Notes under the pieces: model-generated | What the model saw: only the letters and a program-made list of their open reading frames with translations | The model's database searches: none | Told to the model about the DNA's origin: nothing | Translations under genes and position numbers: made by a program | In this document: positions 22,058-32,939 of the stretch, in pieces | Position numbering within the stretch: the stretch's first letter is position 1 | Layout: every line of letters begins with the position of its first letter | Origin: Ostrinia nubilalis | Taxonomy: Eukaryota > Arthropoda > Insecta > Lepidoptera > Crambidae | Direction: 5' to 3' | DNA length: 64,000 nt | Assembly: GCF_963855985.1 (NCBI RefSeq) | Contig: NC_087098.1 | Coordinates: 12,482,501 to 12,546,500 of the forward strand

Positions 22058-22923
22058 TTTATTAATATTTTTCGAAAGTGTTGGTTTTGGTACATAAAAT
22101 TCTCACACTTCCAGGAAATACCCCAGTTGACGTCTTATTTCAGCAAGTTAAATTGCTAACAAATAACTTTTGTTTCTTGTTAGGTAAAAGGGACGCTAAG
22201 GTACAACACGTCAAACGTTAATAGCCGAAAAAGTTCCGCGAGTTTGTTTAATACTTTTAGATCTGCCTCATTATTACGTTTGAAAACCCAAAACAATTTT
22301 ACTAATTCTAATGAATTTCTTAAACGTACGAGATTATTCATAATGAGATGAAATAGTAAACGAAACAATCAATAATCACGCGAAAGTCCTTCTTACTGAA
22401 ATATCGGAAAGAAGTTAGTATTTTTAATAACATAATACGCGATATTAAACCGTCCATTCCAGTATCTTCATAAGGCACCGTCTCGCCCCGTACAGTCGCC
22501 CGTATTGTTGGCTAGAGCATTTTCGCTAAAGTGCGCTTATTTGGAACTGGCAGGGCAGAAACAATGTTATAGAGTTCACGATAGTGTGCTTTCGGCCGAT
22601 GTGTTTTGCACTCGAGTGTCCAGTTCAAAGTCTGTTACGACCGGCGAATTTTCCTAAAAGCTGGACGTTTTCGGAACTGACGCGTTTTAGTTAAATTTGG
22701 ATATCGTTCTGTTGGGGTATAACTTTACCTACTGTGTGGGATAATATGTCGTGACCTGAAAGAACTATTGAACAAGAAGGTCGAAATTCATAAATGACAG
22801 TACTCAAATACTTAGGTACTGTAAATACGCTTGTAACAGATGTACAGACATAGGTACTTGATTAAGTAATTGTAGATACAAACGCAATGAACACATACGA
22901 TTACGGAAATAGTTATCCACTAA
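22058..22923. other. Unassigned sequence
   Basis: No gene recognised; a minus-strand ORF at 22180-22368 lacks motifs. The 22450-22690 part is moderately CG-rich (CGTCTCGCCCCGTACAGTCG, CGACCGGCGAATTTTCC) and might be single-copy regulatory DNA. Confidence 0.3.
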
Positions 22924-23040
22924 GGCTGCGTTGCACCATCTTACTTTAACTTTGACAAACGTCAAAAATCTGTCAAAATCCATACAAAAAGCACCGGTTA
23001 TCGTCAAAATTACGGTCAAAGTTTGGTGGTGCAACCCACA
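22924..23040 (-). mobile_element. GGCTGAGTTGCACCA MITE copy
   Basis: TAA then GGCTGCGTTGCACCATCTTA ... AAAGTTTGGTGGTGCAACCC. The interior has the usual order AAACGTCAAAAATCTGTCAA, CCATACAAAAAGCACCGG, TTATCGTCAAAATTACGGTC. Overlapping ORFs on both strands here are artefacts of its palindromic structure. Confidence 0.85.
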
Positions 23041-23650
23041 GTTCGACAGGTTCTACAATGATAATGCATGGAATCCGAATCATACCGAAATATACTTTAT
23101 AGGCGAACGAAAAGCAACGAGTAATAGACTACTTCGAACAGTTGTATGAACGCGAACGCAAGTGAGACAAACAACGGTTAACCACCTTAAGAGACCTAAA
23201 TGTTCCAAATATTATTTGCTAAAGCAAATTAACCCTAAATTCAAGGAAGCCCGTATCCAAGATCCTTCTAGTCCACGTACAAAGGTCTCACCCGTTCCAC
23301 TCGCCCGCATAATCAGGGCCACTATAACGAGGTTGGACGAAAATAGAAGAATAGTTCTTTGAACACCCTTTGTATATTTTCTGCCGTCTGCGGACGAAGA
23401 CTCTTACCGCAAAGGAAATTATTTCAGCAGGTCCATTTAAGAACACAATAACATTTTGTTACTTATATTATGCAGTATAGATAGATAGGCAGATACTCTA
23501 GGATAATAGATACCCTAAGATCTGCTATTCTTCAAACAGACTTGAATGAAGTCTGAGGTAAGTAAGTGAAGACTTTACATAATACAGACTGGAGCCATTA
23601 AGCTAGGCTGCTGGAGCTTGTAAAATAGAAAGTTCGAGGCTAGGTTACAA
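23041..23650. other. Unassigned sequence
   Basis: An open frame at 23162-23362 (+) shows no motif. Nothing else recognised. Confidence 0.3.
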
Positions 23651-24146
23651 TCTATACTTATAATAAATCTGTAGAGAGGTCAATTCGGTACATGAAATAT
23701 ATTTTCAAAATAACTATCAGGGGGTGATTAGTGATCGATACTGATGCCAAAAATGCAATCAGTAAAATTTCTGTCTGTCTGTCTATCTGTCTGTCTGTCT
23801 GTCTGTATGTTCCTTATAGAAACTAAAACTACTCGACGGATTTTAACGAAACTTGGTACAATTATTCTTCATACTCCTGGGCAGGTTATAGTATACTTAG
23901 GAATTCCCACGAGAACGGAAATTAGCGGTAAAATCCTTTTGTATGAAAAATCTAAACCCCTTAAGTTAGATGCTTGAAATTTGGCATGCAGGTACCTTAG
24001 TAAACTTACAACAGGATATTGCAAAATTCCCACGGGAACGGGAGTTAGCGGGAAAAAACATTTGTATGAAAAAATCTAAACCGCGTAAGATAGATGAAGG
24101 GGGTAAAACGGGATCCACGCGTACGAAGTCGCGGGCGGCCGCTAGT
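23651..24146 (+). mobile_element. Lep1-like element, long form, with (GTCT)n
   Basis: Starts near ACTTATAATAAATCTGTAG, carries a (TGTC)n microsatellite at 23771-23806, and ends GGATCCACGCGTACGAAGTC, GCGGGCGGCCGCTAGT. An internal block is duplicated: AATTCCCACGAGAACGGAAA at about 23901 and AATTCCCACGGGAACGGGAG at about 24026, each followed by GTATGAAAAA-TCTAAACC. The ORFs here (23744-23977, 23970-24155) are repeat-derived, not genes. Confidence 0.75.
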
Positions 24147-24516
24147 CGTTCCTAAAAATATAACCTCTGTTATTCTGTTAAAATAAAATTTATCGTAATT
24201 GGAGCTTCGCAATGAGCTTACTGCATGTGGAACTGCTATGTTCTAGTTCCGTATAATAGCACCTTTTGTGAAGCCTGCTTTAGTGGGACGAATTTTAAAG
24301 CATTCAAACCAGCATAATTGGGACGAGATCAAAACTGCATTTTTAATTTTGGTTACCTAGTTTTTATGAACTGCATGATCTTAAGGAAAACTCAGATAAT
24401 AATTATTTCAGTTTAAAACGTAGAAGTAGATATTCTTAATTAATGCTTGAAAATTTTGATGAAGAGTAAGACGTATTGAGCTTAAAATGAAGCTCGTACT
24501 AGAACTATTGACAATA
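24147..24516. other. Unassigned sequence
   Basis: No ORF, repeat or RNA gene recognised. Confidence 0.3.
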
Positions 24517-24524
24517 GCCTACAT

Positions 24525-26010
24525 TAGGGTGTCCCGATATATCTTTTTTTATATTTTCGCTACACAAGACCCCTCAAAAGTTGCGTCATAAGATGTAGAT
24601 TACCGTACAAATAATTTAAAAAATATAAAATAATGTCTCAAGGGCTCTACCGGCATTTTTATGTCTCAAAAAATCACTTAATCAGCCCTTCACTGTTTGT
24701 CATCTATTATATATTTTTTTACAATTATTTCATTTTATTTTGTAATAAAAGTGGCATGGAACCCTAATATATGATTTGCAGGCAATGACAGACTGTTTCC
24801 AGTGAGGAATAGGTTTGGTTGGAAATAGCAGAATTCATATTTTCACTTATTTTTCTCAAATTTTCTACTTCTTCGGCGAGGCTGTTGGTATTATTTCTGT
24901 TGAGGTTTTATTGCTGTAAAGTATCGCACCGCACTTTTTTGTTATAATGTTACATACTTTTAGCATAAATTTAACAAAAATTTAGCAAACATAATATGGT
25001 AGTAATATACTTTTTGATTTTTTTCAGGTAAAAACTACCTAAGCAAAAATCTTTAAAATATTATATTTAAACAGAATACTAATTGGCATGTTAAATAGTT
25101 TTAGCATACTATTAAATATAAATAACATTTATGTACGTTACATAAACTTTCTAACCGAATTTTTTGTTCTGTACGCAGTTTTTTATCAATGGTGAACTTC
25201 AACGGAAGTAAAAAAATATTTTTAGTTATGAAACGCATACATATTATATATCAAATTAAAGACAATTTAATACACTCTTTTGACTCGTGTAAAACTTTTA
25301 GTAGAGGATAAGACATTTTGTAAAAAAATGATTTAATAAGTAGTATCACAACAATGTAAAAAAAAACAATTTTCCTTTAATTACTAACTAAAGGTTGATT
25401 TTATCGATACAATTTATACTACAAAATATCAAGCGCATACGTAGAGCTTTGATTTAAAAAAAAAAGTAATGAAATCGGACAAATGGTTTTCAAGTTATGG
25501 TTGATTTTCTAAAATTGACTGCCATTTTTGTTAGCTTCCACTTAGAGATGCCAATCATTGTTTTATAATAGCGTAGTAAAATTATTAACCTGCTGGGAGA
25601 AGGGGAGGGGTATCCTCAAATTAAATCGATATCTTGGCTGACCCATGGATTAATTAGGAATACATTAAAATCGCGCGCGTAAATGCCTAATTCTGGTCAA
25701 AAAGCCAATTCTGTTTTTAAAGTATTTATGGACTTATTGGTTTTTAAACTATTTTAAACCTTGCTGTGACTCATTGTGTACCCTCAAATTTCATAAAAAC
25801 GCTATTTTTGTATTATTTATAGTTTATGTTAGGAACCCCTAAAATAGCAATTTTAAAAATTTTCAAGGACAGGTAGAGGCCTCAAGATGACAGATATCTA
25901 ATTAAATTTAATGCTAATCGTAATCTATATGTCAAAACGCAACTTTTGAGACCCCTTGCGTAACTGTAGCTCAAAAAAAGTTTTTTCCCATACAACGACG
26001 GGACACCCTA
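24525..26010. mobile_element. Non-autonomous DNA transposon, 1486 bp, 8-bp TSD
   Basis: Perfect 12-bp terminal inverted repeats TAGGGTGTCCCG / CGGGACACCCTA are bounded by an exact 8-bp direct duplication GCCTACAT (24517-24524 and 26011-26018). A second inverted block lies a few dozen bases inside: CCCCTCAAAAGTTGCGT (about 24571) and ACGCAACTTTTGAGACCCC (about 25937). No ORF of 60 codons or more exists inside, so it depends on a transposase elsewhere. Eight-base duplications are made by hAT and P-type transposases; the terminal sequence alone does not decide between them. The perfect duplication indicates a fairly recent insertion. Confidence 0.85.
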
Positions 26011-26018
26011 GCCTACAT

Positions 26019-27787
26019 CCCTAAACTGTTAACCCGAGTACTAACATAATATGCTGTAGGTCACGAGTTAGGTGTCGTAACTAAACACCTATATTTTATT
26101 ACAACTAGATGAAGTAATAAAGCTTGATGTGTACCTATATTAAACCTCGAAAACCTATTAGTAACTAAGTACCTAACTCTGCTAAACTCAGGTTAACAAG
26201 ACTTGTTTCAAATACCTACACAAAAAATCAGCTTCAAACTCCCAATTAACTACTAGTAGTTAACTAATTAACGACGGCCTTACAAGTACAAGTACATGCT
26301 CTAATAGAGCTACAAGGCACTATAATTGGAGCTTATTTCTAAACTTACTAGAAACAAGCAAAGTTGGATCTAATCTTATATTTATGAATAGCCAAACGCT
26401 TCACCGGGGAGTATCAGTGTTTGGCCCAGTTTAAATTTAAGAGGGAACTTCGTGGACTACCCCTATGGTAATAATTTACTAAACTAATTAAATTTAGATG
26501 CTTCTTATGGAGTATGTAACAAAACATAAATTAAGATCACTCATCAGCAAAGGAAATTTTGTTTTTGCAGCCAAATGGCACCAACTTTCTTAAAAAAATC
26601 TTTGTGACTTTTTAAACCGGGTTTGACGGAAAATGCGAAAGATTTGTTCTCATTGCGAACCATAATTACTCTGCTAAACGTCTTTTTCCTCAGGTTATAA
26701 AACTAAAAAGTTATAAAATAGTTGATGATTCTTGCATTCTTGCGTGACAAATCTACAGAAATCTGCCTAAAGAAACAATTATGTCAGGCAAAATGGAATC
26801 TTAACCTTTTTGTTAACGCTACCTGAATGTAAGGCTGGAAGAATAGGTATTTCGGAATGTCTTAAATGTCAGCAAAGTCACAGTATCCCTATCTCTCCGT
26901 AACCGGATCACTGACAAGGGTGTACATAAAAATTTAATGGTTTTAATCTTTTAAGACTGAATTGAAGGGTACGTGTGTGGACACAATAGAAATAGAATCA
27001 GAGAGTCAAATACATACGAGTTTAATGTTACACTCTACTGCTTGATATCAGTGGGCGTAAAGAAGCTTCTCGAGTTCTTAAGTAACGTAAAGTTTAGGTT
27101 TACATTCCTGAAATGGCTTCCAGTAGAAAAGTCGAAGAAAGAAGAAGTTACTATTTGGTCTTTAAAAAAGTGGTTGAAATTCAGCATAGGTAGGCCTGCC
27201 TACTTACTGCCTGATTCGAATTAAGACTGATGTTGTCCACTACAATCATTTCCAAATAGGTACCTACCACGTTAAGAAAGAATGAGTATTCCTTTACTTA
27301 CTATGACTTGTGTATTTTGATGCATTTAATTTTTTAAGTTATTAGTTTAATGTAAATGTAAGTTTTTTAAATAAAAGACTAGCTATTAGTGGGCATACTG
27401 CATCATTATCTCTTAGGGTCTAGGTTAGAATTTACGACGTAACTCATAAAAGTTAGACGGTTTCGACAAAGGTTAATGCCTACGAAGAATACCTACTTGT
27501 GTGAGCTCGTTCGGTTCAGCAGAAATTTAGGGCATTGTTACTCGTAAATACTTATAAATACATCTGTCATTATTTCAGCCAATGGCTACACACAGCTAGA
27601 AGTAACCTAACCACTCCGCCACAAAGTACCATCTCCTACTTTTTTTATTCATCGTAGCCATCTATTGACCGCATCAAGCATTGCAAACAAACCTCAGTGG
27701 TTTATGCCAATGCATTTAATTGTAATATGTCTAAGAACTTTCTTTGTAAAATGATAATAAATGAAAAAAAAAAAAAAATTATTTAGT
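26019..27787. other. Unassigned AT-rich sequence
   Basis: One 83-codon frame at 26973-27224 (+) is Lys/Leu-rich with no motif. No repeat structure was recognised. Confidence 0.3.
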
Positions 27788-28054
27788 CGGCCGTTTGGTG
27801 TAGTGGTTCAGAACGGACTACTATGCCGATAGGTCCCGGGTTCGATTCCCGGTCGGGCAGAAATTGAAATGATAAATTTTAATTTCTGTGACGGGTCTGG
27901 GTGTTTTCTATGTATAATAATAATATGTATATATTTAAAAAAAGTATTTAAGTAAGTCTATCCGTTGTCTAGTACCCATAGTACAAGCTTTGCTTAGTTT
28001 GGGACTAGCGGCGCAGTGTAAAATGTCCAAGGATATTTATTTAAAAAAAAAAAA
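27788..28054 (+). mobile_element. tRNA-derived SINE, near full length
   Basis: The head contains an RNA polymerase III A box (TTTGGTGTAGTGGTTC) and B box (GGGTTCGATTCCC) with a perfect T-arm stem CCGGG/CCCGG. The body includes TTTTAATTTCTGTGACGGGT, CTGGGTGT and CTAGTACCCATAGTACAAGC, and it ends in a poly-A run. AAATTATTTAGT before and AAATTATTGAGT after differ at one base and probably are the target duplication. Fragments of the same SINE lie at 4085-4160 and 43103-43197. It has no coding capacity and would rely on a LINE for movement. Confidence 0.85.
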
Positions 28055-28110
28055 TTATTGAGTTACGTGATACGTCGTCTTACCGCGGTGGTTCATTACA
28101 TCTGGCACCA

Positions 28111-28223
28111 GTAGGCCTAGGATGCGCGCCGCGATAATCGGTTATCACGCCATTTTGTCGATTTTTCCCATACATTTTAACGTCGATAAAAGTTATCACC
28201 GCGTGCGTGCATCTTAGGCCTAC
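28111..28223. mobile_element. Palindromic MITE, GTAGGCCTAGGATGC ends
   Basis: GTAGGCCTAGGATGCGCGCC pairs with GCGTGCATCTTAGGCCTAC, and GATAATCGGTTATCACGC pairs with GATAAAAGTTATCACCGC around CCATACATTTTAACGTCG. About 113 bp, almost entirely foldable; not coding. Confidence 0.7.
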
Positions 28224-28299
28224 AGGGCTGTGACCTAAATGGTTACATACGATGGAAGGAGATAATGCTATCTTTTTGAAGAAATTTTACATTAGAATG

Positions 28300-28430
28300 T
28301 ACCACCTCCTCCTCCGTGGTTGAGGATTCCGGGTAAAGCTCGCTTCCACCTTCAGCCTGATCAATGATCATCTTACCATCAGGTGAGATAAAGGCCCAGA
28401 ACTTCCTCGTTGTGGATAAAAAAAAACCTT
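28300..28430 (+). repeat. Probable retroelement 3' end with poly-A
   Basis: CCTCCTCCTCCGTGGTTGAG, CGGGTAAAGCTCGCTTCCAC, CTTCAGCCTGATCA, CTTACCATCAGGTGAGAT and then GTGGATAAAAAAAAA. The poly-A end and the CTTACCATCAGGTGA wording are typical of retroelement tails in Lepidoptera. The specific family was not identified. Confidence 0.4.
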
Positions 28431-28614
28431 AGTCTTCGCGTAATTCCCGTCGCGCATTGGTACCCGCTGATAACCAGCTTCGCGACAGAGTCGACTTGGG
28501 TCATGTCACGATTTTTGCTGAGCAGGCGCCTCTTCAGCATAAATACCAAACCCACATACATTATACTCTGACAGTGTTACCGGTAGTGCTGTTGGCTATC
28601 TGTACAAACCTTGG

Positions 28615-28812
28615 GCTTAGGTTGCACCATCTTATTTTGACATTGACAAACGTCAAAAATCTGTCAAACTCCATACAAAAAACACCGGTTATCGTTAAAG
28701 TTACGGTCAAAGTTAGGTGGTGCAACTCAGTCTTAGTTGCACCACCTTAATTTTAACCATAACTACTTAGAACTATAACCGGTGTTTTTGTATGGAGTTT
28801 GACAGACATTTA
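28615..28812. mobile_element. Two adjacent GGCTGAGTTGCACCA MITE copies
   Basis: One full copy (GGTTGCACCATCTTATTTTG ... GGTGGTGCAACTCAGTC, 28620-28732) is followed directly by a second, 3'-broken copy in the other orientation (TTGCACCACCTTAATTTTAA ... GGAGTTTGACAGACATTT). The 28457-28750 ORF runs through them and is not a gene. Confidence 0.8.
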
Positions 28813-29562
28813 AAGTTTGCGGCTCAGGGTAAGTAAATAATACTCGTTACTTTAACAAAGAAGCCCATTTGAATAATGTATGCAGCTATTATTGCAATGC
28901 AAAACATAATTTCATGTTCTACTGCAACAATTCCAAGGAGTTCTATGTATAATGATGTCACGAAATAAAAAAGCAATACAAAACATAATGTTTAATATAA
29001 ACAAACAATAATAAAAAGTAAATGCCAATTTGCGATTGGAGCTTTTAGTACACCGAGAAAAAAGGGTGAATTTAATGAGTGCAGTAGACCGATAATACGC
29101 CTAAAGCACAGGGGGTTGAATTCAAATTCTCGTTCAGATTTTTTACTTTTATTTTTAATTTGGTATGGCAACACCTCACGTATTTGATCATGGTTATAGT
29201 ATTACCAATCGTAGGCGTAGTACATACCTAAGTACACAGTTTTGATTAGCCTTGAAATAGTAAAGCTTAAGGTACTTTACAACATGCATGATGAAGCAAG
29301 ATTATTAATGAACTGATGTTTTGAATTTAGTTAGCACTATCAAGATCATAAAATGGTCCCGATTTACCTCTAAACGGGAGAAAATGATGGAATTAAATTC
29401 GCCTTTTACTTATACCCTGTTCAATTCTATTTGCTTATAAGTTTTAAATGATTTGATATCTATAACAGCCCGCTGTGTGTCGAAGCATAAAATTGTAACT
29501 AGTAGTTGCGTGCCAACAAATCATAAACGCTCAGAAGCGAAAGCGTGGTTATTGTTTTAAAT
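28813..29562. other. Unassigned AT-rich sequence
   Basis: No gene or repeat recognised; a minus-strand ORF at 28992-29174 lacks motifs. Confidence 0.3.
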
Positions 29563-29627
29563 CGCCGCCCGCCCATACACAAGTGTGGGCGGGCGGCGCA
29601 CGTAATACGTATCTTTTACGTACGTGC
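29563..29627. repeat. GC-rich hairpin followed by a second palindrome
   Basis: CGCCGCCCGCCC and GGGCGGGCGGCG form a perfect 12-bp stem around ATACACAAGTGT, whose own ACAC/GTGT extends the fold. Immediately after, GCACGTA (29598) and TACGTGC (29621) form a second stem. This is extremely GC-rich within AT-rich DNA. Origin unknown; possibly a transposon end. Confidence 0.7.
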
Positions 29628-30646
29628 TGATTGTTTTTATGCCTCTTTTATAATTTAATTTATATTTTTCCTTTTGATACTATAATTTTTAAGTTACGAT
29701 AGAGTAATTTAACAAAACATTATTTGTAAGAAGCTTTTTAAAGATTTATAATTTCGTTATGGATGTTAAAAACTTGAACAACTAAAGAGTGAAGTTTCCT
29801 TAAGACATCAGTGTTCTAGAATTAGGCACTACAAAACCAAGGCTGCAAACTACGATCTCAATTTCAAGTAACTTCTGAGCATGATAAATGGCATCTGCAA
29901 CCTGCGTATCAAAATCTTTAGGAAAACAAGATGATAATAGAAAGTCGTGTACCTACATTTACGACTTTAGCTGCAAAATGAAATAAAAATCCATTCACTT
30001 TTAAGCATCTACGTTGTATTTAAAACCGAACCGAAAAAAGAATATATTAAGCTTATTTATTCGGCAGTGCAATGTTTCATGTAATTAATTGCAGTTGGTC
30101 GTTCCATAACTCAAAAACAAACTTGTAGGTATATAGGTACGCCGCAAATATTTACTCAAAATTGTTATATTCAGCTTGTTTTTTGTATTGCTACAGGAAT
30201 ATTCATTTGTATGTTTTAGTAGAAAATTCGTGGTAGATTTTCAATTCTGAAATGAAACAATCCTCAACTATTTAAAGCGTCTGAATTCTTTGTAACTTAC
30301 AACGGAATGCTGCGTGACTCGATTGGCGTAGAATGTTTTCACAGATGGTAATATAAATAAAAACACATTAACTTTATAGTATTGCATACCTGAAAGTTTT
30401 TCCGTAACTAACGCGGGGTCAACGCTCCATTTATGTCATAATTTATAGTAATGGACATTCTTTTAATCACCCCACATTACAGTATAGGAAAAACCGTTAA
30501 AAGTTTCATAGAATTTTTCATTGCGTCATTACGAGACCACAAAATAACTATCAATTTTTTAATATTGGATGGAAACGATGATAACAATCAGGTGTAATCA
30601 CGATAGTTCATGTAATTCGTTTTTGATGATGTTATTATTGTTTCAG
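29628..30646. other. Unassigned AT-rich sequence
   Basis: No gene or repeat recognised. The last 25 bases form a polypyrimidine-like stretch leading to the putative acceptor at 30645-30646. Confidence 0.3.
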
Positions 30647-30754
30647 ATTGTAATTTCTGGAGAAACAAGGAAACAACTAGTCATTCACTAGCTACAATAG
30701 TCCAGTTGCTGAGTGAGTGAGTGACTAGTGAAGTGAACAATTCTACTTAAAAAG
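30647..30754 (+). ncRNA. Putative spliced exon, stops in all frames
   Basis: Acceptor ATTATTGTTTCAG and donor AAAAAG/GTAAGAAAT are both good. The 108 nt contain stops in all three forward frames (in phase 0 after 14 codons), so it could only be an untranslated, terminal or non-coding-RNA exon. It contains an imperfect inverted pair ACTAGTCATTCACT / AGTGAGTGACTAGT and a GTGAGTGAGTGAG run, which may be chance low complexity. No transcript evidence is available here. Confidence 0.2.
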
Positions 30755-30837
30755 GTAAGAAATTTATCGAATCCTAAGTGCCTTCTTTACTAAAGGAAAC
30801 AATTTAAATCTTATGCTAGTCGAATATTAGCCTAAGC

Positions 30838-30920
30838 GCAAACCACCTACTTTTAGTTGGCCGATAGTTGGGTCCGATTCAAATTTGTATGAAGAATCGG
30901 TCGATACCAAATCGGTGTAA
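30838..30920. repeat. Possible MITE remnant
   Basis: CTACTTTTAGTTGGCCGATA, GTTGGGTCCGATTC and GAATCGGTCGATACC form a short imperfect hairpin around AAATTTGTATGAA. No target duplication seen, and the right part seems lost next to the LINE tail at 30971. Confidence 0.35.
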
Positions 30921-30970
30921 TGTGAGCACTTTCATACATCTCCATACTGATCAACAGCCCGATTTTATGC

Positions 30971-31016
30971 TAGACAAGGCAGATATTTGACCGCAATCGC
31001 ACCTGATGTTAAGTGA
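30971..31016 (-). repeat. Non-LTR retrotransposon 3' tail, reverse
   Basis: GACAAGGCAGATATTTGACC, GCAATCGCACCTGATGTTAA matches the 3' end of the reverse-transcriptase fragment at 59618-59884 (GCAGGTGCGATTGTGGTCAA on its own sense strand). It is a severely 5'-truncated copy. Confidence 0.7.
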
Positions 31017-32329
31017 GTAACACATACTCGTAATAACATAAAATATGTACATTAGCTCGTACGTCTTTACCTCAGATCATAGAAAGAGAATAGATATGAA
31101 GTCGCGCGTAACTACAACGAGAACCAGTGTCCCCACATTTCCCCCACCACAGCTCCCACACACACATTCAACTGTGTAAAAACAAAGCGACTGAGAGTCT
31201 ACGACAACATGTGCAACCGGCTTAAAAGTGCTGTGATTGGCCAGAAGGCGTGCCTTATGGCCAATCAATGGCCGCGTGACGTGACGCACACTTTGAAAAA
31301 AGCAATTAGAGAGAAGAAAGATAAAATGGAGTCGATAAGATATCGATACTTTAAATCCTGGGGGCAAGGCTCGAAATTGGTTTAAAAAATGCTTGTATGA
31401 AAACCTTTTTATTATTATACGTTATTATTATGTTCTTTAACGATTTTTGCATAAAGGAGTCAGTTCCATTTTGTATGGACGAAAAACTCAGAATCAATTA
31501 TTGGAATTAAATGAAGTTACCTTATATTAATTTACCCCAACCAAAGCTCAATGTCGTTATCGATGGAGTATAGAAGTTATAGACTGACAAAGTTTGTATG
31601 AAAAGTCATGGGTTAAGTAGGTACTTGCGATTTTTACCAGTATTTACAATATTGGTAATATATTATTATTTACTTTAATAATAATAACAGGATCACTGTA
31701 ATTATTATTAACTACTATCGCGCATTAACTTTTTAATTATGGCGAAATTCGTACCGCCTATGTTTATCAAAAATAATGCCTATATTAGGCTTTCAACTAG
31801 CTCTTATAGTAATTACATAGTTGACAGTTACTAATCCCTTCTACTATTGTTATTGTTTTTGTAAAAACTTAAAAATCGCAAGCAACTCATGATTTTTTCA
31901 TTCAAAATTAGAAAATAGAAAATAATAATTTACTTCTATTTATCGATAATAGGAAACCGTATTAGAACACGAGCCCTGCACTATGTTACGACCGGCACAT
32001 GCGGCCGTACTGTGTATTTTCACGCGTCAGTGGATATCGGAAGAAATAAAATACATTGCGCAGTAGTTACGCATGACATAAAGTGGTTGCTAACTAAATC
32101 GTCAATGTACAACGTGTTTGAATTTTTATCACCACTAATTTCGATATCGCAGTAAATGTCACGGCACTGAATTCGTTCGTAAAAATGTTTAGTTTTTTTT
32201 ATTTGTAAGCAAAATACCAATGGATTTGCAATACTTACATGTGGTAAATGACTTCATTGTTCCTGTAGTTCTTCGTTTCACTTATGTTATTGCACGTTAC
32301 GACGCATTATCCAACAATATCGGAGAACA
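31017..32329. other. Unassigned sequence
   Basis: A 96-codon minus-strand frame at 31077-31367 has no motif. CGTGACGTGACGC near 31274 resembles a CREB-type site. 31980-32030 is CG-rich (GACCGGCACATGCGGCCG). No gene recognised. Confidence 0.25.
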
Positions 32330-32430
32330 TTTCCTCAGTACGACTGAATCGCGACTAACCTGGCGTCGCGGGCGATGTTCGTTTCTGGGCATATCGCGGA
32401 GACACGCGCCACGCCCCCGTTTCACATCTA
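32330..32430. promoter_or_regulatory. CpG-dense segment, possible promoter
   Basis: About a dozen CG dinucleotides in roughly 100 bases (GAATCGCGACTAACC, GGCGTCGCGGGCGATG, ATCGCGGAGACACGCGCCAC) in an AT-rich region. Overlapping ORFs (32220-32492, 32590-32934, 32545-32814 minus) reflect the drop in stop codons. No protein motif was recognised. A regulatory role is only inferred from composition. Confidence 0.25.
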
Positions 32431-32939
32431 TTCCCTTCTATGATCTGAGGTCTTTACAGTCCATATGTAACAAAATTACAACCGACAATTAAACATTGTT
32501 TATGTTTTAGAGTTCCAAGGGGATTCCCATAAACGTAAAACATCTTATCCGCAATCTAGACTTAGCATTGCAGGAAACGGTGCCCCATCGTGCAGCACCA
32601 AAAATTGTTTCCCCGAACACCTTTCGGCAAAAAGAAAAGGCAACATTTGCATCGGGTTCCGTGTCCCGGGAATGTGGCGTGCTATCCATTGTGTCCGCGA
32701 CGGCTGACTTATTACAACTTGCGACGGTATTCTTTTATTAAAAAAGGAGGCGTTTACTACAAAATAAACAGAGCTATTGACATATCGCGTTGGGCTGTTG
32801 CCCGTTGCGTTCACAGCTCAACTTTCTTAACCATCGACTGTCGTTTCTACTGCAATACATTGCTTGTTTTCTTCTTCATTCGCCAGTGTAACCTGTTACA
32901 AAACAATCGGTGTATTAGAATTTACAGGATATAGTTGTT
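32431..32939. other. Unassigned, fairly GC-balanced
   Basis: Open on several frames (114 codons at 32590-32934 plus; 89 codons at 32545-32814 minus), but the predicted peptides have no motif and overlap, so they look like compositional artefacts. Confidence 0.25.

Noticed and set aside
23540..23557. 18-nt microexon between TTCAAACAG and GTAAGTAAG
   Set aside because: Acceptor lacks a polypyrimidine tract and the segment contains a self-repeat (ACTTGAATGAAGTCTGA); too weak.
23771..23806. (TGTC)n array as a CRISPR-like repeat
   Set aside because: A simple tetranucleotide microsatellite inside a Lep1-like element, without spacers. No CRISPR array exists in the window.
32545..32934. Overlapping 89- to 114-codon frames on both strands
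   Set aside because: The region is GC-balanced, so stops are fewer; the peptides have no motif and both strands are open alike.
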